In this document: positions 17,271 to 24,243 of the stretch, piece after piece
How the letters are laid out: each line of letters opens with the position of its first letter
How positions within the stretch are numbered: the first letter of the stretch is position 1
Assembly (NCBI RefSeq): GCF_041902845.1
Contig: NZ_CP159486.1
Location: 62,001 to 126,000, forward strand
Length of the DNA: 64,000 nucleotides
Reading direction: 5' to 3'
DNA from: Limibacterium fermenti
Lineage (GTDB): Bacteria; Bacteroidota; Bacteroidia; Bacteroidales; Dysgonomonadaceae
The notes under the pieces: generated by a model
Seen by the model: the letters and a program-made list of their open reading frames with translations, nothing else
Told to the model about the DNA's origin: nothing
The model's database searches: none
Program-made: the position numbers and the translations under genes

Positions 17271-18197
17271 TTAGAAGGCTTGCGCCACCTCGTCGATCAT
17301 GGCGTTGACGGACGTGATTCCGCCTCCGGCCAGATACCACATCTCGGGATTCAGATAGAATATCTTTCCGTTTTTGTAGGCATTGGTTTGGCGGACAAGC
17401 TGGTTTTCCACCTCGCTCTTATCCAGGCGGTCGTTAGCCACCACCGCGCTGCGGTCTACGATAAAGAGGATGTCGGGATTGACTTTGCCGATGAACTCGC
17501 TCGATATGGGATTGCCGTGAATGTGCGTTCCCAATCCTTCGGCGGCTTCGGGCACGCCCAGCACATCGTGGATGATGCCGAAGCGGGAGCCGCTGCCGTA
17601 AGCGCTGAAACGTCCTTTGTTATGCAACACGATGAGCGCTTTCTCGTTCGATGCGGCGACCTTTTGGCGTACCGTGTCGATTTTCGCCCGGATATCGGCG
17701 TATGCCGTCTCCACATCGTCCTGCCGCTCGAAAATCTTTCCAAGATCGTCGAGATTACGCTCGAAAGCCGTCAGGAAATCGCCGGCATCATACACCGACG
17801 GGTAAATCACGGGGGCGATTTTGGACAAGTCGTCGTAAAAATCCCTGAGCCGCCCGCCGAGGATGATCAGGTCGGGTTGCACTTCGTTGATTTTCTCCAG
17901 ATTAATTTCCACAATGCTGCCTGCATCGGCGATCGACGCGTCGTCTTTATACCGGCTCAAATGGCTCGGTATTCCCGATTTGGGAACAGCGACCGGTTTG
18001 ATGCCCAGATAATCGAGGTTTTCGAGCGCCGAGAAGTCCAGCACCACCACCCGTTGCGGATTTACGGGCACCTCCACCGTATCCAGAGTATGTACGATCG
18101 TAACGGTTTGCCCTTCGGCGCCCGCTCTTTTTTGCTGTCCCCCGCCGCACGAAGCAAAGGCGACAGCCAATATAACGAAATAAACAGTTGTTCTCAT
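17271..18197 (-). CDS. siderophore ABC transporter substrate-binding lipoprotein (YclQ/FatB-like)
   Basis: This 308-residue protein has a lipobox at residues 14-17 (FASC) followed by a Gly/Gln-rich linker, so it is tethered in the periplasm facing the permeases. The fold is a class III (FecB/BtuF-type) binding protein: RVVVLDFSALENLDYLGIKP near 48-67, QPDLIILGG, and a central helix linking two lobes. The opening after the linker resembles the CeuE/FatB/YclQ group, which binds ferric catecholate or petrobactin siderophores. It lies 139 bp downstream of the ATPase gene, across a tandem-repeat spacer. It is probably the last gene of the minus-strand transport operon. Confidence 0.85.
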   Translation of the reverse strand: MRTTVYFVILAVAFASCGGGQQKRAGAEGQTVTIVHTLDTVEVPVNPQRVVVLDFSALENLDYLGIKPVAVPKSGIPSHLSRYKDDASIADAGSIVEINLEKINEVQPDLIILGGRLRDFYDDLSKIAPVIYPSVYDAGDFLTAFERNLDDLGKIFERQDDVETAYADIRAKIDTVRQKVAASNEKALIVLHNKGRFSAYGSGSRFGIIHDVLGVPEAAEGLGTHIHGNPISSEFIGKVNPDILFIVDRSAVVANDRLDKSEVENQLVRQTNAYKNGKIFYLNPEMWYLAGGGITSVNAMIDEVAQAF

Positions 18198-18255
18198 AAT
18201 TCTTTAGTTATAATGAATAGTCTCCAGTCGAATGTCTGTCGAACGTCTTTAGACT

Positions 18256-18333
18256 TCATTTGCCATTTGTAATTAGTCATTTGTAATTAGTCATTAGTAA
18301 TTTGTAATTAGTCATTTGTCATTTACCATTTGT
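18256..18333. repeat. short AT-rich tandem repeat (CATTTGTAATTAGT units)
   Basis: CATTTGTAATTAGT occurs in tandem, followed by diverged copies (CATTAGTAATTTGTAATTAGT, CATTTGTCATTTACCATTTGT), filling the spacer between the ATPase and binding-lipoprotein genes. The unit is about 14 bp. Similar low-complexity tracts occur at about 28990-29047 and 59625-59655 in this window. Confidence 0.7.
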
Positions 18334-18336
18334 CCC

Positions 18337-19095
18337 TCAATTAAAGTAATTGCATATTTTTTTGTCGTTGAACTCTATGATCGAAATCGGTATTCCGAAG
18401 ATATCTTCCAACACCCGTTCGTTCATTATGCGCTCGGTCGTGTCGTAGTAGCGCACCTTTCCGTCTTTCAGCGCAAGGATATAATCGGAATAATGCGACG
18501 CAAAATTGATATCGTGCAGCACAATGATAATCGTCTTGCCGAGCTCGTTTGCCAGTCTCCGCAGGGTTTTCATTATCTGCACCGAATGTTTCATGTCGAG
18601 ATTATTCAGCGGCTCGTCGAGCAGCAGATAGTCGGTATCCTGCGCCACCACCATAGCCATGTAGGCCCGCTGCTTTTGTCCGCCGCTCAACTCGTCGATA
18701 TACATGTTCTCGATATCTTGTAAGTCAAGAAACCGGATGGCCGTATCGACTTTCTGCCGGTCGTGAGCGGTCAGGTTGTCTTGCGAATAGGGAAAACGTC
18801 CGAACGACACCAGTTCCCTCACCGTCAACTTCAGCCGGACATGATTGGATTGCTTGAGGATGGAAAGCCGCTGCGACAACACGTTGTTTTTGTACGCATG
18901 AATATCTTTTTCGTCCACCCTTACCACGCCCTTGTCCTGAGCCAGCAGGCGGCTGATCACCGACAGCAACGTGCTTTTGCCCGCCCCGTTACTGCCGATA
19001 AGCGAGGTGATTTTCCCTTTTGGAAATTGCACGTCGATGCCGTCGAGCACCACTTTTTTTCCGAATTGCTTCGATAGTTCTTTTACTTCAATCAT
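18337..19095 (-). CDS. siderophore ABC transporter ATP-binding protein (YclP/FepC-like)
   Basis: This 252-residue ATPase powers the FecCD-type permeases encoded just upstream. Walker A is GSNGAGKST (about 35-43), the signature is LSGGQKQRAYMAM, Walker B is YLLLDEP, and the switch His lies in IIIVLHDINFASHYSD. The frame is open to 19239, but the ATG at 19095 overlaps the permease stop as ATGA, and the 48 residues further upstream look noncoding. It is typical of FepC/FhuC/YclP ATPases for iron-siderophore import. Confidence 0.92.
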   Translation of the reverse strand: MIEVKELSKQFGKKVVLDGIDVQFPKGKITSLIGSNGAGKSTLLSVISRLLAQDKGVVRVDEKDIHAYKNNVLSQRLSILKQSNHVRLKLTVRELVSFGRFPYSQDNLTAHDRQKVDTAIRFLDLQDIENMYIDELSGGQKQRAYMAMVVAQDTDYLLLDEPLNNLDMKHSVQIMKTLRRLANELGKTIIIVLHDINFASHYSDYILALKDGKVRYYDTTERIMNERVLEDIFGIPISIIEFNDKKICNYFN

Positions 19096-20051
19096 ATTTT
19101 GCGAACACGTAAGAGTAAATACATAAAATAAAGCCCGCCCGCAAAGTTGATGATGGCGCTTACGGGAATGGATAAATTGAACAGGCGTTCCATCACGAAC
19201 TGTCCGCCCAGTAGCGTAATGCCCGTGACGAGGCAGCACGCCGTAATCAGGGCGCGGTGGCGGTATGTCCTGAACAGCTCGTAAGTGAGATTGGTCACCA
19301 GCAGTCCCAGAAAGGTAATGGGGCCGATGAGCGCCGTCGACACCGATACCAGTACGGCGATAAGCGCCAGGAATAGCTGCACCATGCGGTTGTAGTTCAG
19401 TCCCAGATTGATGGCCTGATCGCGTCCTAATGCCAGCACATCGAGGTAGCGGGCCAATCGCATGCCGATATAGAGCGTTACGAGCATGATGACGGAGGCG
19501 ATCCCGAGCAGGTTGCGGTTGATTTTATTGAACGACGCGAACATCTTCCCTTGCACAATGAAAAAATCGTTGGGATCGATGAGCAGTTGCATAAACGAAC
19601 TGAGACTGTTGAACAAAATGCCTGTCACCACTCCTACTAACAGCAGCAGGTAGAGATTGTCTTTTCCTCGCTTATAAATGAGCAGGTAAAGCAGGAAGGC
19701 GAAACCGACCATGCCGATGATTGATATCGCAAAATTGCCCCAATCGCTCAGTACGCGGTAGGTGTTATCGCCGTAGACAAACACCACGATGGTTTGGATG
19801 AGCAGGTACACCGACTCGAAACCCATGATCGACGGCGTGAGGATGCGGTTGTGGGTGATGGTTTGAAAAGCCACCGACGAGTAGGCCACGCAACATGCCA
19901 CAACCAGTATGGCGAGTACTTTTACATAGCGCAGGTTGAGGGCGAACTGCCAACTGCCGCCCATTTGCCAGAACAGGTATAACGCAATCACCGCGACCAG
20001 CGCCCCGGCGGCTATCCACAATTTTGCCTTGTCGCCCGTCACTTTTTCCAT
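19092..20051 (-). CDS. FecCD-family siderophore ABC permease (YclO-like)
   Basis: This 319-residue inner-membrane permease has about nine to ten hydrophobic helices. The conserved FecCD segment SVSTALIGPITFLGLLVTNL, near residues 235-255, forms the coupling region for the ATPase. Its start overlaps the end of the preceding permease gene by 13 bp, and its stop overlaps the ATPase start as ATGA, so the three are translationally coupled. It most likely forms a heterodimer with the other permease. It resembles the second permease of the petrobactin/catecholate YclNOPQ-type systems. Confidence 0.9.
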   Translation of the reverse strand: MEKVTGDKAKLWIAAGALVAVIALYLFWQMGGSWQFALNLRYVKVLAILVVACCVAYSSVAFQTITHNRILTPSIMGFESVYLLIQTIVVFVYGDNTYRVLSDWGNFAISIIGMVGFAFLLYLLIYKRGKDNLYLLLLVGVVTGILFNSLSSFMQLLIDPNDFFIVQGKMFASFNKINRNLLGIASVIMLVTLYIGMRLARYLDVLALGRDQAINLGLNYNRMVQLFLALIAVLVSVSTALIGPITFLGLLVTNLTYELFRTYRHRALITACCLVTGITLLGGQFVMERLFNLSIPVSAIINFAGGLYFMYLLLRVRKI

Positions 20052-21004
20052 AAGATGAATGCTAAAAAGATGATCGCGCCAAGAATGCTGACCGTCACCC
20101 CGATGGGTATTTCATACGGATAGACGGCCACACGCCCCAGAATATCGCACAGTAAAAGGAAAATGCTTCCGCACAATGCCACATACGGCAGTGTTTTCTT
20201 TAAATTGTCGCCAAACAGCAAGCTCACGACATTCGGGACGATCAGCCCCAGGAAGGGAATCACCCCGGCCGTGATGACCACCGCACTGACGGTGAGCGAC
20301 ACGCAAAACAATCCGATATTCATTATCGCAGGGTAGTTCAACCCCAGGTTCTTCGAAAAATCTTCGCCCATCCCGATGACCGTGAATTTGTTGGCGTAGA
20401 AATACGTGAGCAGCGTGGCGGGCAGGCTCAGGTAAATCAATTCGTAACGGCCTTGCAGCACGCCCGAGAAATCGCCCATCATCCAGGCATTCGTGTCTTG
20501 CACGATATTCAGCTTCACGGCAAAGAACGTCGAGATCGACCCGATGATGCCGCCGAATATCAAGCCGACCAACGGCACGAAAATCACGTTGCGGAACCGT
20601 ATTTTCCGGACAATCGTCAAAAAGACGATGCTGGCTCCGAAAGTAAAGGCAAAGGCGAACAGCATCTTCCACAAGGTCCCTGCCGAGGGCAAAAGAATCA
20701 TGAATGCCAGCAGCCCCATCTTCGCTGCTTCCAGGGTTCCGGCAGTCGTAGGGGCTACAAACTTGTTTTGCGTCATTTGCTGCATCACCACTCCCGAGAT
20801 GCTCATGCCCGCACCGGCCAATAAAAGCGCCATCGTGCGGGGGATGCGGCTGATGGATACCAACGACCATGCTTCCGGATGCCCGCTTAATAAATCGGAC
20901 AGCGTGATGTCCGCCACCCCTATAAACAACGAAGCCGCCGCACAGACACCTAAAACAAGTATGAATATAATTATTTTCAAAATAATTTCAACAAACAGAG
21001 ACAA
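20039..21004 (-). CDS. FecCD-family siderophore ABC permease (YclN-like)
   Basis: This 321-residue inner-membrane permease has multiple transmembrane helices. It shows typical FecCD motifs: RIPRTMALLLAGAGMSISG (about 53-71), QQMTQNKFVAPTTAG just after, and ITAGVIPFLGLIVPNVV near 238-254. It is the first gene of the permease-permease-ATPase block, which has its own candidate promoter (TATCTTTG at 21073-21080, minus strand). The partners suggest a YclN/CeuB/VctD-type uptake system for ferric siderophores or, given the HmuYR genes upstream, heme. The ligand is not decided by the sequence. Confidence 0.9.
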   Translation of the reverse strand: MSLFVEIILKIIIFILVLGVCAAASLFIGVADITLSDLLSGHPEAWSLVSISRIPRTMALLLAGAGMSISGVVMQQMTQNKFVAPTTAGTLEAAKMGLLAFMILLPSAGTLWKMLFAFAFTFGASIVFLTIVRKIRFRNVIFVPLVGLIFGGIIGSISTFFAVKLNIVQDTNAWMMGDFSGVLQGRYELIYLSLPATLLTYFYANKFTVIGMGEDFSKNLGLNYPAIMNIGLFCVSLTVSAVVITAGVIPFLGLIVPNVVSLLFGDNLKKTLPYVALCGSIFLLLCDILGRVAVYPYEIPIGVTVSILGAIIFLAFILWKK

Positions 21005-21072
21005 AAGACCCCTTAATCGTGTGGGTTCTGCCCGCGCAAAGTTGGAATTTGCACCTTTCAGAAACCGAAAGG

Positions 21073-21168
21073 CAAAGATAAACGAGTATTAGGTTTTCAG
21101 CAATACCTAAAAGTAGGTATTCTTTCGGCCTTTTTGAGATCGTTACTCCCCGAAAGTAGGTATTCTTT
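21073..21168 (-). promoter_or_regulatory. candidate promoter and operator upstream of the siderophore permease operon
   Basis: A consensus -7 box TATCTTTG lies at 21073-21080 on the minus strand, about 69 bp before the first permease start. Just upstream, AATACCTA-AAAG-TAGGTATT forms a perfect 8-bp inverted repeat at 21102-21121. The 16-mer AAAGTAGGTATTCTTT occurs twice (21110-21125 and 21153-21168), 43 bp apart. This cluster between hmuR and the permeases looks like a regulator site, possibly iron control, or a weak hairpin terminator for hmuYR. Confidence 0.45.
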
Positions 21169-21173
21169 ACAGG

Positions 21174-23402
21174 TTATAAACCTATTAAATCCGCCAGATT
21201 GATATTCAATGTCCCAAATAAGCTGATACCTTTCTGCGGCAACTGCAAAGAACTATCCGATGCTTTGTCCTTAAAGTTGAACAAATTGTCAACACCGCAA
21301 TTCAAAGTGATGCCTCTCGGTAAAGTCATCCCGACATTGAGCGTGCACATGGTGCGCGCATCATACGTGACCCACTGGTATGCACCGGAAGTGAGAAACG
21401 AATAGGTATCCAGTTTGGAAGTCCATTGCCCGTTGAGGGAGAAATGGGTCCCGATTTTACCGAATTTGCGTGCATACAGGGCATTAAAGGTAATGCTATG
21501 AGGACGGACATCCGAGGTATTCCTTCCATTCACTTCCTGATAATCATCCACATAAGCATACGATCCGGTTACCGTCAGTCCGAAGTCCATCCGCATTTGC
21601 AGGATCGCTTCTACACCCGTTGTCTTCGCGTTTTCCGCATTCACATATTGCATGTCTTGTGAGCCGTCCCCTAATGAGGCATACGCAATTTTGTTCTTGA
21701 AACGGTTATGATAACCGGAGACGGAAAAGTTCAATCCATTTTTCGTAAACTCCGCCGACAAAGTGTATTGGTTGCTCGTTTCAGGTTTCAGATCCGGATT
21801 CCCATAGAGCATCAGAATACCCAATCCTCCCATATCATACTCCTGATACAATTCCTTCAACGAAGGAGAACGGAACCCCTGGGAATATCCGGCACGTAGG
21901 GTGACTGTTTCCCAAGGACGATACATCGCAGAGATTTTAGGGGTCACATGTAAATGGTAGACATGATGATAATCTCCCCGTAGGCTGGCAATGACATTCA
22001 GTCGCGGAGTAATTTTCCAGTCTTCCTGCAGATAGGCGGAGTAGGTTTCAACGCTGGCATCGGCGCTGTCCTTTATCATATAGTGTTTCAGGTATTCGAA
22101 GTTGCCTTCTATCCCCCCACTCAGGGTATGCGAGCCGAAAGTTCCGGCGTAATCCGCCCGTGCCGTCTGTGTCCGGTTACGATAATCCGTACGGGTGAAC
22201 CCGGCCACAAAATAATCCTTATCCTTCTTATAAGTATCGTGTATATAGGATACGCTTAGCTGCTGGTTTTCATCTATCAGGTATTTCATTTTTCCACTCA
22301 CTGTATAGTCGATGAAAAAATCCTGGTATTTATTACTCCCCCGGATATCACGCTTATTATGATAGAATGTGCCTTTGAGGTCAGCGCTCAATTTATCGGT
22401 AAACGCGTACCCGAACTTTTGGGATGCATCCCATATCTCATATCCGTAAACCGTCGTCGTACTGGCGTTCGCCTTCTCTTCAATCGTTGTTCCGTCAGGG
22501 TCGACGGTGGTCGTCGCTTTGCCTTCGGAATCGCCTATGGTATAAGCATCCCGCGTACGGTAAGTGACACTTGACAGGGACGAAAATTTATTTTGTTTTG
22601 TTCCGGCGGAAACGGTGTATCTTTGTCCGTTGGTTCCGGCATAGCGTATACTTGCATTGCCCGTAAACGGACGGGCGGCATTCTTGGTGATGATATTGAT
22701 CACGCCACCCAACGCATTCGATCCGTACACCGCGGACTGCGACCCCCTTATAACCTCAACACGTTCGATATCATCCATATTGAAACGAGTAAAGTCTACA
22801 TTATGGTCGGCTCCTTCGCCACTGACTCGCTCGCCGTCAATAAGGAATAATAGATACTCGCCTTCCATCCCTTGATATTTAATCTCGGGTAACTGGCTCA
22901 TGGAGTTATAGACAATCTGTAATCCCGGAAGCTCATATTGCAAGAGCGTTTCTATGCTCATCGGGTTTAGGGCCTGGATATCTTTCTGCGAAATAATGCG
23001 CGTCAGAACCGGCTCATCCTTCAACGGCCGCTCGATCCGCGCACCGGTCACAACAATCTCATTCAATTCATTCGGTGCCGGCTGCAATTGAATTCGGGGC
23101 GATAAATCCGGTTTTGTCTTCAGGTTTACGCTCATTTCCACAGGTTGATATCCCGTAAAAGAAATACGTAAAACCTGCTCCTTGTCGTCACGCAGTTGGA
23201 TAGAGAATTCTCCTTTCGCATTGGTACCGGCGCCAATAGTCGTTCCAACAGCCAACACAGACGCACCGGGAAGCGGTTCGCCATTTTCATCGACCACGAT
23301 CCCTTTTACTGTCCGACGGTCCGCATCATGGTCGTTTTCGGCAAAAACGGTGACCATAGTCACCGTTAACAGCAGAAAGATTATAGTCCATGTTCTTTTC
23401 AT
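21174..23402 (-). CDS. hmuR: HmuR-like TonB-dependent heme receptor
   Basis: This 742-residue outer-membrane receptor has a signal peptide (1-21), a CarboxypepD_reg-like domain (about 33-115) and the TonB-box-like LNEIVVTGARIERPLKD. The plug domain (about 120-235) includes YLLFLIDGERVSGEG, IERVEVIRGSQSAVYGSNA and GVINIITK. The barrel contains FRSPSLKELY and YTLSAEFTKNG. It lies 9 bp downstream of an HmuY-family lipoprotein on the minus strand, the same pairing as hmuYR of Porphyromonas gingivalis, so heme uptake is the most likely function. The receptor alone could also be read as a CirA/BtuB-type siderophore or cobalamin receptor; the HmuY neighbour decides. Confidence 0.82.
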   Translation of the reverse strand: MKRTWTIIFLLLTVTMVTVFAENDHDADRRTVKGIVVDENGEPLPGASVLAVGTTIGAGTNAKGEFSIQLRDDKEQVLRISFTGYQPVEMSVNLKTKPDLSPRIQLQPAPNELNEIVVTGARIERPLKDEPVLTRIISQKDIQALNPMSIETLLQYELPGLQIVYNSMSQLPEIKYQGMEGEYLLFLIDGERVSGEGADHNVDFTRFNMDDIERVEVIRGSQSAVYGSNALGGVINIITKNAARPFTGNASIRYAGTNGQRYTVSAGTKQNKFSSLSSVTYRTRDAYTIGDSEGKATTTVDPDGTTIEEKANASTTTVYGYEIWDASQKFGYAFTDKLSADLKGTFYHNKRDIRGSNKYQDFFIDYTVSGKMKYLIDENQQLSVSYIHDTYKKDKDYFVAGFTRTDYRNRTQTARADYAGTFGSHTLSGGIEGNFEYLKHYMIKDSADASVETYSAYLQEDWKITPRLNVIASLRGDYHHVYHLHVTPKISAMYRPWETVTLRAGYSQGFRSPSLKELYQEYDMGGLGILMLYGNPDLKPETSNQYTLSAEFTKNGLNFSVSGYHNRFKNKIAYASLGDGSQDMQYVNAENAKTTGVEAILQMRMDFGLTVTGSYAYVDDYQEVNGRNTSDVRPHSITFNALYARKFGKIGTHFSLNGQWTSKLDTYSFLTSGAYQWVTYDARTMCTLNVGMTLPRGITLNCGVDNLFNFKDKASDSSLQLPQKGISLFGTLNINLADLIGL

Positions 23403-23411
23403 GCCCTATCG

Positions 23412-24047
23412 TTATTTCACGTACTCGTAAGCGAAAGTCACATGGCCCGTTGTTCCTTCGGCATTGCTATGGTCTGTGAATTTCAGTTTAGCATAACTAC
23501 CGTCTGCAAATTTTACGACATAAACCTTACCGGACAAGGTGTAAACAAAAGCTCCCATAGAACCGCTTCTTGTGACCCAATTGCCGAGGACTTCATTGAG
23601 AGTACCCGATGAAGCATAACCCACATTGCCCGACATCATTTTGGACAAATCGGTAATCACTTTACTATCGGTCGTTATCTCTACATCGGTCGTATAACCT
23701 GAAGAAGGGATGGTCGTAAGATCGGACAGTGCCGTTGCCGAAGTTTCAACAGCGCCTCCTTTATTTGTTTTCACATTAAAACGATGAATGGCAATATGCC
23801 AGTCTATTGTAATATCCGACTCTTTCGCCTGAGCTTCGGCATAAGTCTTGTCGCCTGCATAATACCACTTACTGTAATCCTTCACCACTTGGGTGGCGCC
23901 CGTTTCTAAATTAATGTAAGTCCAATCGGAATAACTTGTCGCATCAATAGTTTTCTCATCTTCAGTTATTTTTGGTGTCGGTTCATCATCATCACCACAC
24001 GCTACTGCACAAAGGGCGATAACCGCCATTACCAGATATTTTTTCAT
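23412..24047 (-). CDS. hmuY: HmuY-family heme-binding lipoprotein (hemophore)
   Basis: This 211-residue lipoprotein has a lipobox AVAC (Cys17) and an acidic GDDDEPTPK linker. Its body starts with YSDWTYINLETGAT, followed by a family-typical segment TIDWHIAIHRFNVKTNKGG. HmuY proteins are surface or shed hemophores that take heme from host proteins and deliver it to HmuR, whose gene follows after 9 bp. Several His and Met residues are available, but I cannot assign the axial heme ligands by eye, and these vary between Porphyromonas (His/His) and Tannerella/Bacteroides homologues. A TAACTTTG promoter box lies 46 bp upstream. Confidence 0.85.
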   Translation of the reverse strand: MKKYLVMAVIALCAVACGDDDEPTPKITEDEKTIDATSYSDWTYINLETGATQVVKDYSKWYYAGDKTYAEAQAKESDITIDWHIAIHRFNVKTNKGGAVETSATALSDLTTIPSSGYTTDVEITTDSKVITDLSKMMSGNVGYASSGTLNEVLGNWVTRSGSMGAFVYTLSGKVYVVKFADGSYAKLKFTDHSNAEGTTGHVTFAYEYVK

Positions 24048-24092
24048 TTTCTCTGTATTTTAATTTAATTAATTGTAGAATAAATAGAAATA

Positions 24093-24126
24093 CAAAGTTA
24101 TAGGGATAGGGGAAAGATTGCAATCC
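24093..24126 (-). promoter_or_regulatory. hmuYR promoter with small palindrome
   Basis: On the minus strand a -7 box TAACTTTG lies at 24093-24100, giving an expected 5' leader of about 40 nt before hmuY. The palindrome GATTGCAATC at 24117-24126 lies near the expected -33 position and could be an operator. I cannot identify a convincing Fur box. Confidence 0.5.
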
Positions 24127-24188
24127 TCATTTATAATGATTTTTCAGGCTAAATATACTTATTTATGAGGATGACATGTTAACAAACA

Positions 24189-24220
24189 AAAGGATGCAAC
24201 CCCTTAAGATTGCATCCTTT
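24189..24220 (-). terminator. terminator after the M16 protease gene
   Basis: AAAGGATGCAA (24189-24199) and TTGCATCCTTT (24210-24220) form an 11-bp perfect stem with a 10-nt loop. On the minus strand it is followed by TTTTGTTTG, placing a rho-independent terminator about 24 bp after the protease stop and before the hmuY promoter. Confidence 0.75.
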
Positions 24221-24243
24221 CTTTGATTGGGAAAAACGAGATG

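Noticed and set aside
17280..18272. A 330-codon plus-strand frame
   Set aside because: It is antisense to the siderophore-binding lipoprotein, which has a lipobox, a family fold and operon context; the plus frame has no recognisable features.
19096..19239. 48-codon N-terminal extension of the siderophore ATPase
   Set aside because: It overlaps the upstream permease gene in another frame; the ATG at 19095 forms the usual ATGA coupling.
20112..20870. A 252-codon minus-strand frame overlapping the YclN-like permease
   Set aside because: It is the same strand in another frame of the permease gene and is His/Arg-rich without hydrophobic helices, typical of a shadow frame.
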